Positions 32,020-44,105 of a stretch of DNA of 64,000 nucleotides are shown here, one piece after another; within the stretch, counting starts at the first letter, position 1, and every line of letters begins with the position of its first letter. Both the position numbers and the translations under genes were made by a program. The notes beneath the pieces are model-generated. The model was not told the origin of the DNA and did no database searches. It saw only the letters and a list, made by a program, of their open reading frames with translations. Origin of the DNA: Diaporthe sp. PMI_573 (Eukaryota; Ascomycota; Sordariomycetes; Diaporthales; Diaporthaceae); contig JAJTUP010000002.1 in assembly GCA_021399435.1 (NCBI GenBank), positions 992,001-1,056,000 of the forward strand. Direction: 5' to 3'.

Positions 32020-33537
32020 TCAGGCAATGCTTCTCCCGTTGAAAGTAATCCTGTGTTGCCCACGACCACTGCACCTTGCCCCCTTGTCCCAGCACTCCTG
32101 GCACACGTCCCAATTCCCGTCTCGGCACTGTGTGCAGTGGTAGTGGTCGCTCGGGATGCGGAAATGGCAGGCGTCACACCAGTGAGTCCATCTCCAGGCC
32201 CTCTCGTGGGAGACGGCCACGCCCTCTTTTCTCAACAGCTCGACCTGATCTGGTATATCGTTGAGCTCGAGGTCTGCAATTCTGTCTGTCCTCCCCTCTT
32301 CAATGTAGCGGACACGCCTCTCCAAGAGTTTCCCAATCCTTCTCTGGATCTCGTATATCCGTGCATTGCGTCTTTCGCGCTCATATGCCTTCGTATCATC
32401 ATCGGGAGAGGCCGTCGTCGAATCAGTACCTATCTCATGCCGGTAATGGGAAGGTTGCGGTTCTGCTTGCGCGAGTTCCGCATCGAAGTCGAAGAGACTC
32501 TGAAACGCGTAGGCCACGGATACCACATCATCTTCCCGGCTGGTTTTGTACATTCTTTCCTCCTTCTCCTCCTTCATGCGGCGTCTGTCATCATCCAAGC
32601 GAAGTATCGACTCCTCTTCACACAACTTTGCTTCCTCCTCACGCATCCTCGCCCTCCTCATCTCAGGCTCCAGCTCCGTCACCACGACTGTACTGAGGCG
32701 TTCCGACTGACGTGCCTGTTTCAGCTCCTCCCTAAGCACTAGCCTTTTAACCTCCTCTTCTTCTCTAAGCCTATTCGAGGTCCTTGGTGCCGAAGGTCCT
32801 AATTGGACTACCTTGTGCACCTCGCTGCTGCGAGAAGCCGAGATTGGCTCTTTCCAAAAGGGCGTCTCCCCACGGACCAAATACCGCGCATAAGCCTTGA
32901 TCTCCTGCTGGAAGGCCTCGATATCCTTATCCGTGATGCCCTCGCCCTGTAGTGACCTGCCAATGTCCTGCCAAACGACACCTTCTTTTCTCCTGGAATA
33001 CGCATGTGACCCACTCCATGGCGCTTCAGCAGCAGAGAAGTCCAAGCCCTTTGTGCCATCTGAGACAGGCGTCTGGTGAGTCGCTTGTGCTCCATTCTTG
33101 ATCAAAAATTCCAATCTCGCCAGAGATCCATGGCTGAGTGTGGTCAGGAATATATTGATGCTCGCAGTGTGGACAGCAAGCTTTTCCCGCGGGCCCCGCT
33201 TGTCCTTAGCTGCGAACTTCATCCAAGTCACGAAGTCCCTCTTCTTGTCAGCGTTCCAGCCGCTGTACTTGCCAACGACACCCTGCAGGTCCTTCATGCT
33301 CTCGGTGCAGTTGCGCAGCAGGAGACGCATCTGGTTCTGCCGCTCTATGCTTGCTGTCTTGATCAGCGGCATCGGCCCCTTGGCCTCAGCCTCGAGGGCC
33401 TGCAGGACGGATGTCAGGCTGGCGAGGTCGAGGCGCAGGCCCTCGAAGTCTGAGCCTGCGGACTTGAGGGCATTGATGGTCTTCCATGCGACCTCTGTAC
33501 ATGCGATTATATCGCCGATCCCGAAGCCGAAAGACAT
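32020..33537 (-). CDS. STAND/NLR-type N-terminal domain with coiled coil and ZZ zinc finger
   Basis: One uninterrupted frame of 505 residues from the ATG at 33537. The N terminus MSFGFGIGDIIACTEVAWKT with FEGLRLDLASLTSVLQALE is the pattern seen at the front of many fungal NACHT/NB-ARC and ankyrin proteins (STAND N-terminal, HeLo/SesA-like helical domains). Residues about 265-360 are highly charged, Arg/Glu-rich coiled coil. A second charged helix (about 390-435) follows. Residues about 448-492 form a ZZ-type zinc finger: CDACHFRIPSDHYHC, CRDGNWDVCQECW and a final CSGRGQH, giving the expected CxxC pairs and His ligands. There is no nucleotide-binding or repeat domain. It may be a NACHT-less adaptor or signalling protein related to the fungal incompatibility/immune network; that role is inference. 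The gene is intronless, unlike its neighbours. Confidence 0.75.
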   Translation of the reverse strand: MSFGFGIGDIIACTEVAWKTINALKSAGSDFEGLRLDLASLTSVLQALEAEAKGPMPLIKTASIERQNQMRLLLRNCTESMKDLQGVVGKYSGWNADKKRDFVTWMKFAAKDKRGPREKLAVHTASINIFLTTLSHGSLARLEFLIKNGAQATHQTPVSDGTKGLDFSAAEAPWSGSHAYSRRKEGVVWQDIGRSLQGEGITDKDIEAFQQEIKAYARYLVRGETPFWKEPISASRSSEVHKVVQLGPSAPRTSNRLREEEEVKRLVLREELKQARQSERLSTVVVTELEPEMRRARMREEEAKLCEEESILRLDDDRRRMKEEKEERMYKTSREDDVVSVAYAFQSLFDFDAELAQAEPQPSHYRHEIGTDSTTASPDDDTKAYERERRNARIYEIQRRIGKLLERRVRYIEEGRTDRIADLELNDIPDQVELLRKEGVAVSHERAWRWTHWCDACHFRIPSDHYHCTQCRDGNWDVCQECWDKGARCSGRGQHRITFNGRSIA

Positions 33538-34157
33538 CTTATTTTACGGAAAGAGGGTGCTGGACGCTCACCAAGATATGGGAATCGCTGCGGGATATTT
33601 GTGGCGTAGAACACGTTTTATTTCGCTCGATGGATGAAGAAATCTATGGCGCTCGATAGTAAACTCAGCTGAAGAGCTATCAGCTGACCTGCATGGCTTA
33701 GCTTTTCGATGGACTGGGCGGGACAAGCAACAAGGGACACCGTGGTCTAGCTCCTCTTTGGGCCGTACAGTTTTCACTAATTATCTCTCAGTTTGGTTCC
33801 CAGATGGAAGGTACCTAGATATTTTGGTTGCGAGCCGATCTAGAAGAAGCGAGGAGACAAAAATTGCCTATGCATGCTCCGTAGTCATACATACTATTCA
33901 CGACCGAGAATAGTCGCATCCACGGATGTAATGAGCTGACATGGAGTGACCAGGAGCTGGTTCACCAGACAGGCTATTCAAAATTAGTGGGATCGCCTGG
34001 ATTCAAATGATGCAGTCCATTACTCAAGCGAGCTGCCGACGTGAAGAGGCCAGTAAGATCTTTCATCGTGAAATTGTAGCCATTTATTTTTTATACGCTA
34101 TGTACCCCCCCCCCAATAAACGGTGACGTGATGACCAAGCGCATATCTACTTCAAGT
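33538..34157. other. intergenic, no gene seen
   Basis: About 620 bases; includes a run of C near 34105-34114. No gene seen. Confidence 0.45.
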
Positions 34158-36785
34158 TCACATAACGCCTTCAAAAAGCGACCAGTATGCCGCATCCACA
34201 CCTTGAAGAGCCCAGTCTCCTCCGTCAGCAGTAAGGTCGGGTTCTGCGCTCAGGTTTGTCCCAGTGCCGAACGGCGCCTGGTCATCGTACGGCGCAAGCG
34301 AGAGAAACTCGTCGTCGAAGAGGAACGCCGGGTCAAGTGAGCCAAAAGCTGGCGTCTTGGGTTGGCCCTGCGCATGTGTGGGACCGAGCTCTGCCGCTGG
34401 TGATTGCTGATGATTTTGCCAGGTGGCTGAAGGGGGGTTGTTGTTGTTGGCCATCTTGATATAAACCGAACCAAGATACGGCACGTTGAAGTGCATCTCT
34501 TTCCGGTCTGGTGTTTGCAGTTTGCCGGCCGCCTTTTCGATGATGGGCGCTAGCTGCTCGATGATGCCCACGGCCTCCTTGCTTAGGCTGTCCTCGGTTA
34601 GGCCTGCTACGTGCTTCATCCTCCTTCTTGTCGACTCTACCAACTCTCTGTCGCTTCTTGTCCGGTCCCAGATTTCCCCCTTTCTCCTCCCCAGGTACGA
34701 TAGACACAGTGTCATGGCCGCTATGAGCGCTGCGTAGTCGACCCTTCGACAACTGTAGGCCGAAACGTTGTGGTTCCGAAAGGAGATGAACCGGCTGAGG
34801 AGCTCTCGCGCAGCGGTGAGACATTGACTCTTGGAGTAGTCATATCGGGAGGAGGATGGCTCGTGGAGCATCTGCAGCATTCAGAGTCAGCTATCAAAGG
34901 ACGAAGGGAGTAGTTTCATGCAAATTGGGGGAGGAAAGGGTCACAATGTGGCCATAGCCTGTCTCAAAACCAGCAGTGTGATAAATTCTTTGAGGCAACT
35001 GGCCACATTTGGTAGAACTTGCTTCTTGAAGGGGGTAAAACTTTATCCAGAAGCGGCTTACGTATGGGACGTGAAGCAGGATGAGAAGAGTAAAATGGTG
35101 CATCTGACAGATTGTTCTCGCTGTGGCCTCCCAGAGAACTTCCCGAGAAGCGAAGGGGTCAAGCTTGGGCTCCTCCCACCAGCCATAAAGCATGTTCGTG
35201 GCGGCCGCTTCGAGGTCGAGGTCAATCTCTTGGGTAAGTGCGTATTCCCGTGGCGTGGTATTTTGTGTGGCGAAGCGTTTGTTGCGTTGTTGGATGTGAT
35301 TGCGATCGAGGATCTTGGCCGCAAAGATCGTATGTGCTCTCTCCAGACGCTCGATGGCAGTTCCGCGGGGGCCGTCCTCCTCGTAGACACTTTGGTCATC
35401 TTGACTGCAGACAGGAAGGCCCAGCAGCAGAGACAAGTATCTATCGGAGAACAGAAGGCGGTGCCACAGCGAAGCGGCTGAAGGTCTCCTTGCAGGATTG
35501 CTTTTAGGATCGCACGACCGGAAGGCTGCTGAGTGACCACGGTCAATACCCATGATTTGTGCCATGTTAATGGCTCTGCGAAAGGTCATCCAAGCCTTAC
35601 GCAGGCTGCCGGCGTTGACCTGGAAGTACCCATGAAGTATGAGGCACTCGACTCCCTCGGCATACCCAACCAGCTCATCGTTCGAGGTGACAAGCAGGCA
35701 GGTTATGTCCAACCGGTGTATCGCCTCGGCCTGCGTATATCCTATTCCCAAGGAGTCCCAGTCAAAGACTGGCGGTAGCTGCTGAACGCAGATGAGAATT
35801 TGCAGTGCCTTCTTGGCGAGAATGAGTGGGTGTGAAGAGATGGGCGGTACCACAGCCCACGAAGACACAGGCTCGACTCTCCCCTCCTGCCGCTCAGTCT
35901 CGCTATAACAGAGAGCCGCGATATATGGAGCACCCGGGCTGGCTGAAACAATCGCATGCAGAATAGCTGGCTTTGGGATAGCGGCACTCAGCGTGGTACA
36001 CACCCAAAAGTGCTTTGACGACGGCAACTCTCGGCCTGAGCGCGCTGCTGATCCTGAGTTGTCCTCTTTCGGGGTGGCAACGACAGGAAAGGACGAAGTG
36101 GCAGACTCGGCGGACGTCAGGACCGGCGTCGCAAGCGCTGTGGACTCCGACGGCCCAACAGTTTCATGCTGCATTGCCAGTAGCGTAGCGATAGGCCCAT
36201 CGCGGGTGTGGGAAGCCTCGAGGCCGTCTGGCGACGGGGTGCGGCGTTCTCGAACATGTCCTTCGCCGGCCGACGCAGAGCGACTGAGCCTGCTTTGCGG
36301 CCGATGGCTTGAGCGCCCTTGATCGTCCACATCATCGGGCACGATCTTGTCCACAAGCCGTTCCATCATTTGCTCAAGGTGGTCAAGCCTCTTTGCCAGT
36401 GGCGTTTCAGGCTTCTGTCCCGGCTCTGGGCCACTGCTGTCGTCAAACTCCTGGCTGCGACAGGCTGTCTCCCGCTGCTTGCAGCCGACGCATACTGCGT
36501 CATCAGGGCTGTCAAATTGGCACTTGATTTTCCTCTTCCTGCCTGCTATCTGTCAGAATTTCTAACCCTGATTTGAGACTCATGCCAAGGTTTCTACAAT
36601 ATATATTGATAGACACCGGCACCTACATACTTGTGTACTGCAAATTATAGGCGACCCGGAACGGGCATCATCTGCCAGCAAGGGGATGGAAAAGGCTTAC
36701 ATTCCCAGCACGACTTTGTGCCCTTACGGATCTTTCTTCGCTTCACAGATGGTTCTGATCCCTCGATGCGTTGACGCTCCGCCAT
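34158..36785 (-). CDS. Zn2Cys6 transcription factor with fungal-specific regulatory domain
   Basis: Minus-strand exons 36785-36701, 36542-35062 and 34871-34158 (introns of 158 and 190 nt with GTAAGC donors and CAG acceptors) give 759 residues. The zinc cluster is completed by the first splice: SCWEC, RKRKIKC, then AVCVGC and ETAC, a normal six-Cys Zn2Cys6 set at about 26-60. A linker coiled-coil segment (AKRLDHLEQMMERLVDKI) follows for dimerisation. The middle homology region spans about 200-560 (LGIGYTQAEAIHRL, LRKAWMTFRRAINMAQIMG, LWHRLLFSDRYLSLLLGLP), as in PF04082-type factors. The C terminus has a short acidic/aromatic stretch (DEFLSLAPYDD and AYWSLFEGVM) that may activate transcription. 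It is nuclear; targets are unknown. No metabolic cluster is adjacent, so I give no pathway. Confidence 0.88.
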
Positions 36786-37447
36786 CTTGCAGCTCAGACT
36801 TTCTGAGACGGCTCACTTGTTGGCCCACAGTTCGGCCGAGTGCGAGATGAGCAAATGTCATGGAGGACGAAATTATTGATCAACTCTTAAAGTCGCCCTC
36901 GCAGTAAAGGACTCGGTGAGCTGATATCAGCCTTTGAGAAAAAGATTGTGGCAAGTCGGAGTTGCTGATGGACGTTGGTCAGCTCAGCCGAGGGAGGTGT
37001 CTGGGACGACGAGCGATTCGTCAGTTCGTCCGCCGGTCGGCCGAATGGGCCGAACACCGCATCCAGCTACTTCTGGTTCCAACGAAGACGTGTATTTCGC
37101 TTATAGTGATGCTCAGTGCAGGCTCCGGTGAGAGAATTAATTTGCGACAGGTAAGCTCGAATGCACAGCACTATTAGCGATATTGGGTCTGTCATCCGTG
37201 GACAAGGCCAGGAGCGTCTCCGATCAAGTCGTGCTACCTGAGCTCCGACCTGCCGAAATTGCTGCCACCAGTGGCTCTTGGGTTGTTCAACGGCCACTGA
37301 CGTCGGAACCTTTCTCAAAACACATTGACTCGACAATTTTCCATGGTAGCGCAGACATGTGCATCTGATGAGCAATTTTCAACGCCGCGAAACTCTGCTG
37401 GTCCACAAGCTGTGCGCCTACACTTGTGTGCCTGTCTCTTGGCTGTC

Positions 37448-38371
37448 TCAGTGGAGCGCATAGCAAAGCAAGCGAACGCAGGACTCAAGAGCGTCACGGC
37501 CACTTGATAGCCCCGAACCGGCTACCGATGGGTATATGGTCGAGCGAGAGGTACTCGATGACTCCGAGGCGATCATGCTACCGCAAAATGAAATGCCAAA
37601 GCCTGACCGAGGTCGAACCAAGGCGCTGAGGGGGATCCGCTCGGGGCAGTGATGCCAAGCCCCGCCTAGGTGGAGGATCCCGGGTTTCAACCAGGTGCAG
37701 GCCGCACTGTACTGTAGGAGCAAGCGGGCACCAAGAACCATGGTGGATATCAAGAGCAAGACAGAATCTCCACGATGATTCGAAGCGGCGGTCACGAAGC
37801 ACGTGGCAACGCGGCTGGCGCGATTGCTTGTGCCTATCCGGGCGCCACGGCACACGTACAACACGACATGGCAACTGGTAGCGAGCCGGGTGCTGGCAGC
37901 CGGACAGGGTAGACAGCATGACCGGGGCCGAGCTTCTGCAGCTGGGTCCTCGATGAGTCTCGGGATGAAATCCTTTCTCAACATGGTGGGGTTGATGTTG
38001 TCTGACCATGATCATGGATTGCGAAGGAGGTTTTCCAGACAAAGTTGAAATGCTGCAGTGAAGTTTCGCCTTGTTTCTTCAGCTAATTCTGTCTCTCTCT
38101 CCTCGGTCAATGCTGGAGATGGCTCAATGATACATGCAAGTGGTGATGCCTGGTCAATAGGTGCAGCGTTTTCATCCACCTCGGTCACCAAGGTCCATGT
38201 CGTGGCAGGCTGTTGTGGTTTGGAGTTGCATGTGGGTTCCACGAGACAACTCTGTTTTGACGGGGCGTCAAGGCCCAAAGTGGAACCTGAGTTTGAATTT
38301 GAAGCTGTAAACAACAGCTGAGCCTGCAGCAAACTGGGCCGGGTGAGGTGTTCTAGCCCTCGAGAGGCCAT
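37448..38371 (-). pseudogene. possible broken AflR-like regulator fragment
   Basis: On the minus strand a frame opens with an ATG at 38371 and runs to a TGA at 38014-38012. The same frame continues open to 37448. The two parts read LTEERETELAEETRR..LENLLRNP, stop, SWSDNINPTMLRKDFIP. Later come TSNRASRVATCFVTAAS and RGDSVLLLISTMVLGARLLL, which resemble the C-terminal region of C6 regulators of the AflR type (NR-A pattern, then a hydrophobic helix). No Zn2Cys6 motif is found upstream, and no GT-AG intron removes the stop. A decayed regulator is the best reading, but the resemblance is weak and a chance frame cannot be excluded. Confidence 0.3.
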
Positions 38372-39562
38372 CTACACAGTACACTAGAGTCTAACGACGT
38401 GAAGACGTCCACCGCGGGATAGGCATATTCGGTTCGGTGTCGAGGCCTCACTCTCGCCCAGTAGTTTGTAGAGGGCTCCCAACAAGCTGCAGCGCCAGCA
38501 AGGGTGCTCCTCCCTGTGTCCCCACCAGGATATGCCGTCATCTGACAATTGACTGGGATCAGCTGGTAGGATTGTTTACAATAGCAACTGTCGCTGGGGG
38601 CTCCTTGGTTGTCGCGTCGTTGGATTCAAATGACGAGATGAGGGCTAAGGATAAGGAAATCAATATTCAATTAATCCCACGTGTTTTTCCTTGGAACAAA
38701 AGCCTTCACGCGTCAACTGAGTTTTGCCGTCTCATTTTCTCCTGGAGAAGACTTTTCATTCATTCATTATCATGCAGGCAAGCAGCTGGAAGTGACGAGC
38801 TGCAACAGTCGCGAACAGTTGACCAGTGCTCAGGAAACGCTTGCCTGCAATGACAGCTCACATGTGCAGCAGACCGAGCGCTTCACCGCAGGAACAACGT
38901 GGAAATTGGCTGGCATCTCCCGTCAAGTTGGGTTTGTCGTGCGTTATCTGGGGCTATCGGAAACCCCACCCGAATTTGCGGAGCGGCTGTTAGCGGAGAT
39001 ACAAAAGAACCCACGAGCCCAGGTCCCCTCCCCTTGGTCCCTTGCGTTCAAGGTTTGCCGTTTCTGCAGGCGGGCAGACTAACAACCTCCTTGTTGGGCC
39101 TGATTTCCTGTTCCTGTCCCGTGTGACCGCATCGCGCTGCACGCCCTCGACTTGACTGGACTGGACTCGGTCTGGAGGGCGGGACGACCGATCTTCAGCG
39201 CCAGCGCCAGCGCCGCTCACGGCATGTGAGTGGGCGACCAGCGTCAGTCACGGCAGTCACAAAGGACCTGTTTTTGTTCTTGTGACTCTATTTCCCATTT
39301 CGAACTACTCTCTCACCTCGCGACCATCCGAGACACAACCGACTCCTTGCTTTGACACGCAGCGCAACCATCACCAACAGACTCCTGCAACCATCCCCAC
39401 GAACGTTCATTTTTCGAGAATAAACGCAGCCTCACGACCTCCTAACAGACATGTCTTTCGCCCACTCGCAGCCACTACCGCTCTATTGCCCGCTCGATCA
39501 CTTGGCGCCCGCCATTCTGCCCAATCTACTCCTATCACGACCCATCCTATAGCAGTCCAGTC
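38372..39562. other. intergenic, 5' region of the next gene
   Basis: About 1.2 kb. CT-rich leader sequence before 39563 is typical of a fungal 5' UTR. Short frames only. Confidence 0.45.
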
Positions 39563-42335
39563 ATGGCCGATCCCCATCCCGAGAGGCTGGATCTGGACAC
39601 CCTGGCGGTGGCTGACAGCCAGCCTGAGACACTGCAGTGCTGCTGCGGAAATATAGACTGCGTCTACTTGAAGCACAACTGCTCTGTCCTTGACAGCGTC
39701 GAAAAGGATGTTCACACAGCTGCAAAGCTGGGCCAGGTACGTCGCCTGCAGTCTCTCAGCCCCCGAACCGAGCCAGCCACCACGTTCCCGTCCGTTGTAC
39801 TATTATTGTCATGCTTCTGAGGAACGTTGTACATGTCTTGTTTTTAGTGAAGCACATGGAGAGCACAGTCATGTTCCTGGGACCTGTAAATAGCCCAAGC
39901 GCGCCGTGCCAGACAACTTTCACATTCCTCCTGTCAAGCGCGCTCTTCCTGCTACCTCCCTGCGAGACATGAGCATTCCTGACTCGGTTCACCCCTTTCC
40001 AATGTCCGCGCGGTCATATCAACTTGCCCCTGGCGTCGCGGGGACGTCACCTGCTTCCCACACCTGTGTTTCTGTACTCCAAGATGCGCAGCCTCGTTCG
40101 GAAAACTGTGGCTTCCCAGCGCTGACATTCGCTCTGCAGGCCCTTCTCGCGCGTCACGAGGCGTACATGGCCTCGGCAGAGCGCGACCGGTTCGAAATGC
40201 AGTTGCGCATCGAGCAGCTCGAGACCGAGAAGAGGACACTGGAGGAAGAAAACGCGAGGACAATCCAGGAGAATCGCGCACTGCTTGACCAGCTCGAATC
40301 TTTCAATAACTCCGTCATCGACTCCGAGACACAGATAAGGAGCCTGGAGGCAACTCTGCAGAGCTCAGAACAGGCGATCCGAAAGCTGCAAGGCGCCGAG
40401 GCACGAGCGACTGAGATGGAAGACCAAATCGCCGATTTGGAAGCAGAGCAGGCGGCCCTGCGCAACACCCTGGTGACGACCGAGGGCGAGGCCAAATCGG
40501 CCATGCAGAGGTGGCGCAGGGCGGAAAAAGGCATCTCAGACCTTCAGGAAAAACTGGAGAGGATTGAGAGGGAAGCCTACGAGGAACAGGAACGCCACGC
40601 CCAGGTACTGGCTCGAATGGAGAAGCAACGTTCCATGGAGAAGGATCTAAACACGGCCGCTGGAAGGCTCAAAGGCGCGGCGGCCGCGAAGACGGTGGGC
40701 GACGGGGGCACGGTGGTCTCGCACTTTGTGCGTGATCTTTTGCAGGACAACGCGAATTTGCAAGTGGGCATGGCAGAATTGCGCGAGCTGCTGCTAAATT
40801 CGAACGATGAGATACAACACCTGCGCGAGCAGCTCATCTTCCACCAGCCCGTGGAGGGCAAAGCGAACAGTGCGGCAAGCACACTCAGAGCCGAGCTGGA
40901 CTCCGACGAGGTGGAACCTTCATCGCCCACGTCGCCAAAATCGCCCCAGCAGAGACCAAGGCCAGCTGCATCGGTATCGCAAGAATTGCACATTCACCAC
41001 CATTACCACGTCGCGAAGCCGGCCGAGCCCAAGAAGCCCAAGAAGAAGCGGCAAAATTTGGTCCACAATGTTTTCAATCCAGCAAGGAACTTTGGGCCTT
41101 CCTCCCCGCCGAGCCCTGGCCTGCCTCACTGGCGACTGCCGCACACATCACACTCAGTCAGAGATTCGATATCCACGGCCCCATCAACAAGATGGTCCGT
41201 TTTCTCCGAGCAGCCATCTGACTTCGCACCTTCTTCCGTTCCTAGCTCCCCGGTGTCGAACCGTCGGGGCTCCATATTCGACAGAACAGGCCATGACACG
41301 TCTTATCCCACTTCGCCGGTCACTAGTATAGATCCCACATCACCTGCGTGGACCAGACACAAAAAGCAGCCATCAGATGCATCCAGGCGCAAGTTCTCAA
41401 CTCCAAGGCCTTTGTTCCTGGACGGCCTTCCGGAAGACCACCAACTTACTGCCGGAAGCCATGGAAACGGCAATGGTTCGAAACTGAGAGAGAATTTGCC
41501 TACTATAATGACCACCTCTGAAGATGGTGCTGCGACGACGGGCGTATCACCTGAGGAGCCGATGACAGATTCCTCAGGCTATGGTGAGGGTGCATCTTAC
41601 ATGCCACGCACGCCTTGCTACGAAGACTGCTACAGTACGAACACACGCCCTCGCTTGCACCGCGCTGCATCATCCGAATCTATCATGTCCCTCACTGGGG
41701 GGCTTGACATACACACGCTCAAATCTCGCCCAAGTCAACTCTCGTTTCGACCACTGGGCGCCGCAGCGGCTGACATCGAACTGAGCACCGTCACTGCCCG
41801 GCCAACAATCGCCAGGGGCAGCACCGAGGGCAGGAGGGGCAGCACGACCTTGCGGGACAAGCTTAGCAATCCAAACTTCCGCGTGGGCGACCGCTCTGCA
41901 TCAGCTTCACTTGCGCTGTCCTCACTTGCGAGCACACCGGAACTTCCCCAACGATCAGCGTCGAGCGTCGGCTTCGGAAAGCTGGTAGGCTGGCGACCGT
42001 GGGGAAACACGAACAACAAAGGCCAAGATAGCGCCACGAACACGCCGACATCTGACAGAAGCAGAAGCATTTCGCCGAACCCCGCGTCGGCATCGTCGCC
42101 CGCCACGTCGGTCATTGATGTGCCTCAAGCTGCCAGTAATGAGAGCTCTAAGAAGTCGGCCCCCAAAGAGTCGGCCTTCTCCCCACGTACATTCGGTATC
42201 AACCAGCCCGGAGCCATCCCGGGCTTCCAAGAGTACCTCGCTTATCATCAACGACGGGGGCCACAAGCCAAGGTCGTCCCCGACGTTGTTGATCACGAGG
42301 CGCTGAGGGAGATCCTGGAAGAGGAAGGCCTTTAG
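39563..42335 (+). CDS. coiled-coil protein with Cys-rich N terminus
   Basis: Exons 39563-39736 and 40140-42335 are joined by a rather long 403-nt intron (GTACGT donor, GCTGAC branch, CTGCAG acceptor). They give 789 residues. The N terminus has a cysteine motif (LQCCCGNIDCVYLKHNC) followed by SVEKDVHTAAKLGQ. The junction leads directly into ALLARHEAYMASAERDR, so the helix is continuous across it. Residues about 60-300 form a coiled coil rich in Glu, Gln and Arg. Then come a His/Pro-rich linker (LHIHHHYHVAKPAEP with a Lys-rich patch) and about 450 residues of Ser/Pro/Thr-rich low-complexity sequence with many SP/TP sites. The C terminus (FGINQPGAIPGFQEYLAYHQ) is again ordered. It looks like a cytoskeletal or cell-cycle scaffold with heavy phosphorylation; I do not assign a name. 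Confidence 0.82.
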
Positions 42336-43193
42336 CTGTCGCTATGCTCTCCTATGCCGGTGCGTATCGACGTGTAGCCCATAGCGCCCAGGTCCCTCAA
42401 TTGATGGGATCTGTGGGTGCCTCGTGATTCAAAGCCGTGCCAGGCTTGTCATTTTCCTTTGTCTCGTTTCCCTTTTGAGCGTGCATAAAAATATGGGTGT
42501 ATTTCATATCCGGTCTCGTCAGCGAAACAGAAAGGTGTGCATTGTACCGGAGTTTGCTTGAATTGTCTCCATGTTCGACAACTGCATTAATCCTCGACGA
42601 GTAAATCTTTGTACCTACATACGCAAACCCCGTACTGCTTGTTCCCAATCGATTGATTCAGGGAGCCGGTGGCAGCGGCTGGTTTCGCTTGTTTGTTTGA
42701 TGACAATTGTACTGTTTCCTTCTTGTATGAGTGAAGAGTGTTGCTAGGGAAGGAGATATATGATAGTGGGGCTTTGGAGGGCCTCGGATTGTGTTGGTGT
42801 TGCTACATGTATATCTAGATTGTCATGATACCCCCACTGCGGCAGCGGGAGGGAAGAGGCTCCTGTGCTGTGTCTGTATAGAAGAACGTTTAAGTGCTTG
42901 TCAATCTTTGCCTAAACACCTTGGGGAACTTGGATTTCTCGCTACGTTAAGTCTCTGGATCTTGATACTTTGGAAGAGCATTACCTCAATCCATAACGCA
43001 TAATTTTTAATCACAACACAATTAGTACGTACAATAATCTTGCTGAGATCATTTCAATCGAGGTAGGTAAATAAATACTGTTCAAATCTGACCCTAAAAG
43101 AAATCCTTAAAATTTAACAGCATCTTCGCTGCTGACGTTGCATGAAAATGTGCCCTCCTCTTGCTCTCCTTCAATCCACTTCATTTTGTGAAT
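42336..43193. other. intergenic between convergent genes
   Basis: About 860 bases of 3' flank; no gene seen. Confidence 0.45.
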
Positions 43194-44105
43194 TCACCCG
43201 GAAGCACAATCCCTGAATATGTTCCTCTGGTAGACTGTGATTATCCCGTCACTGGAGATGGTGTAACTGTGGCGGCTGGGCAGACCTACTGGCTCCAAGT
43301 CTGCGAGAGCAGCGGCAAGGCACAGCATAGCAATGGACTCGGCACAAATGTAGGATTCCTCCTTGGTGAGGCCCATGATCAAATGCCAACCAGCAGTCTC
43401 CCCACGATCATTATAGAAATCCTGTAGGTCGTATGCTTCACAGTGCATCATCTCATGGATCAACGTGGTTTCAAGCAGCTTACTCGCAACCCAGTCGACT
43501 GGAATGCCGTTGAGTTCAGCTCCTGCACAAGCCTCCCAAGAGATCTGTTCCTTCCGCGCCCTCTCAGAAAATTCGATCACATTGCGCCGAGTATGCTGAT
43601 CATTTGTGGTGTACACCTGTCGCGTATTTACCACGGAAGCATGAGATTGGCTCCAGCTCTGGTTCATCTCCTCTTCGCTGTCGCGAAGGACCATATCATT
43701 TATTGGGTCACAAAACAACTCCGGCCCTTCCTGCACCCACCGGCCCTTGCCGTCCCAGTGAATCCGCACCTCTGCTCGTGCCCGGTGACTGGTCCTGGTC
43801 CAGCCGTAGGCGAAGGAGAGCAGTTCCCGGCGGACGTGGGCGAGCACCGGGAGCGGCTGGAGCTGGTCTCCTTCCAAAAGGACACGGGAAAACCACGGCT
43901 GGAATCTTGGACTCCGGGGCATGGGTTGCATGTCCGAGACGGATGTTTTGAAGATTTTTCTGAAGATCTCGCGAAACTCTGAGTCGCTTGCGTCATCGAG
44001 ACGTTTTAAAGCGCAGGACGCCCAAAACTGCGCTGTCTTGAAAATTTTGTCGAAATCCTTGCCCATTGAGTCGTCTAGGTAGTAGTATCGTGGGGCAATG
44101 CTCAT
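43194..44105 (-). CDS. HExxH metallopeptidase-like protein
   Basis: One frame of 303 residues from the ATG at 44105. The zinc motif LIHEMMHCEAYD (about 217-228) has the HExxH pair. A following ETAGWHLIMGLTKEESYICAESIAML helix-rich segment is like fungal proteins related to deuterolysin (M35) or lysine-specific metallo-endopeptidases. The typical GTxDxxYG third-ligand motif is not evident; an Asp in LQDFYND may serve. No signal peptide is present on this start, unlike most relatives. Either an upstream exon is missing or the protein is intracellular. An in-frame first exon could not be found with confidence. The presence of the motif is seen; activity is inferred. Confidence 0.65.
   Translation of the reverse strand: MSIAPRYYYLDDSMGKDFDKIFKTAQFWASCALKRLDDASDSEFREIFRKIFKTSVSDMQPMPRSPRFQPWFSRVLLEGDQLQPLPVLAHVRRELLSFAYGWTRTSHRARAEVRIHWDGKGRWVQEGPELFCDPINDMVLRDSEEEMNQSWSQSHASVVNTRQVYTTNDQHTRRNVIEFSERARKEQISWEACAGAELNGIPVDWVASKLLETTLIHEMMHCEAYDLQDFYNDRGETAGWHLIMGLTKEESYICAESIAMLCLAAALADLEPVGLPSRHSYTISSDGIITVYQRNIFRDCASG

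Noticed and set aside
33098..33637. Plus-strand frame of 179 codons
   Set aside because: Antisense of the STAND-ZZ gene without motif.
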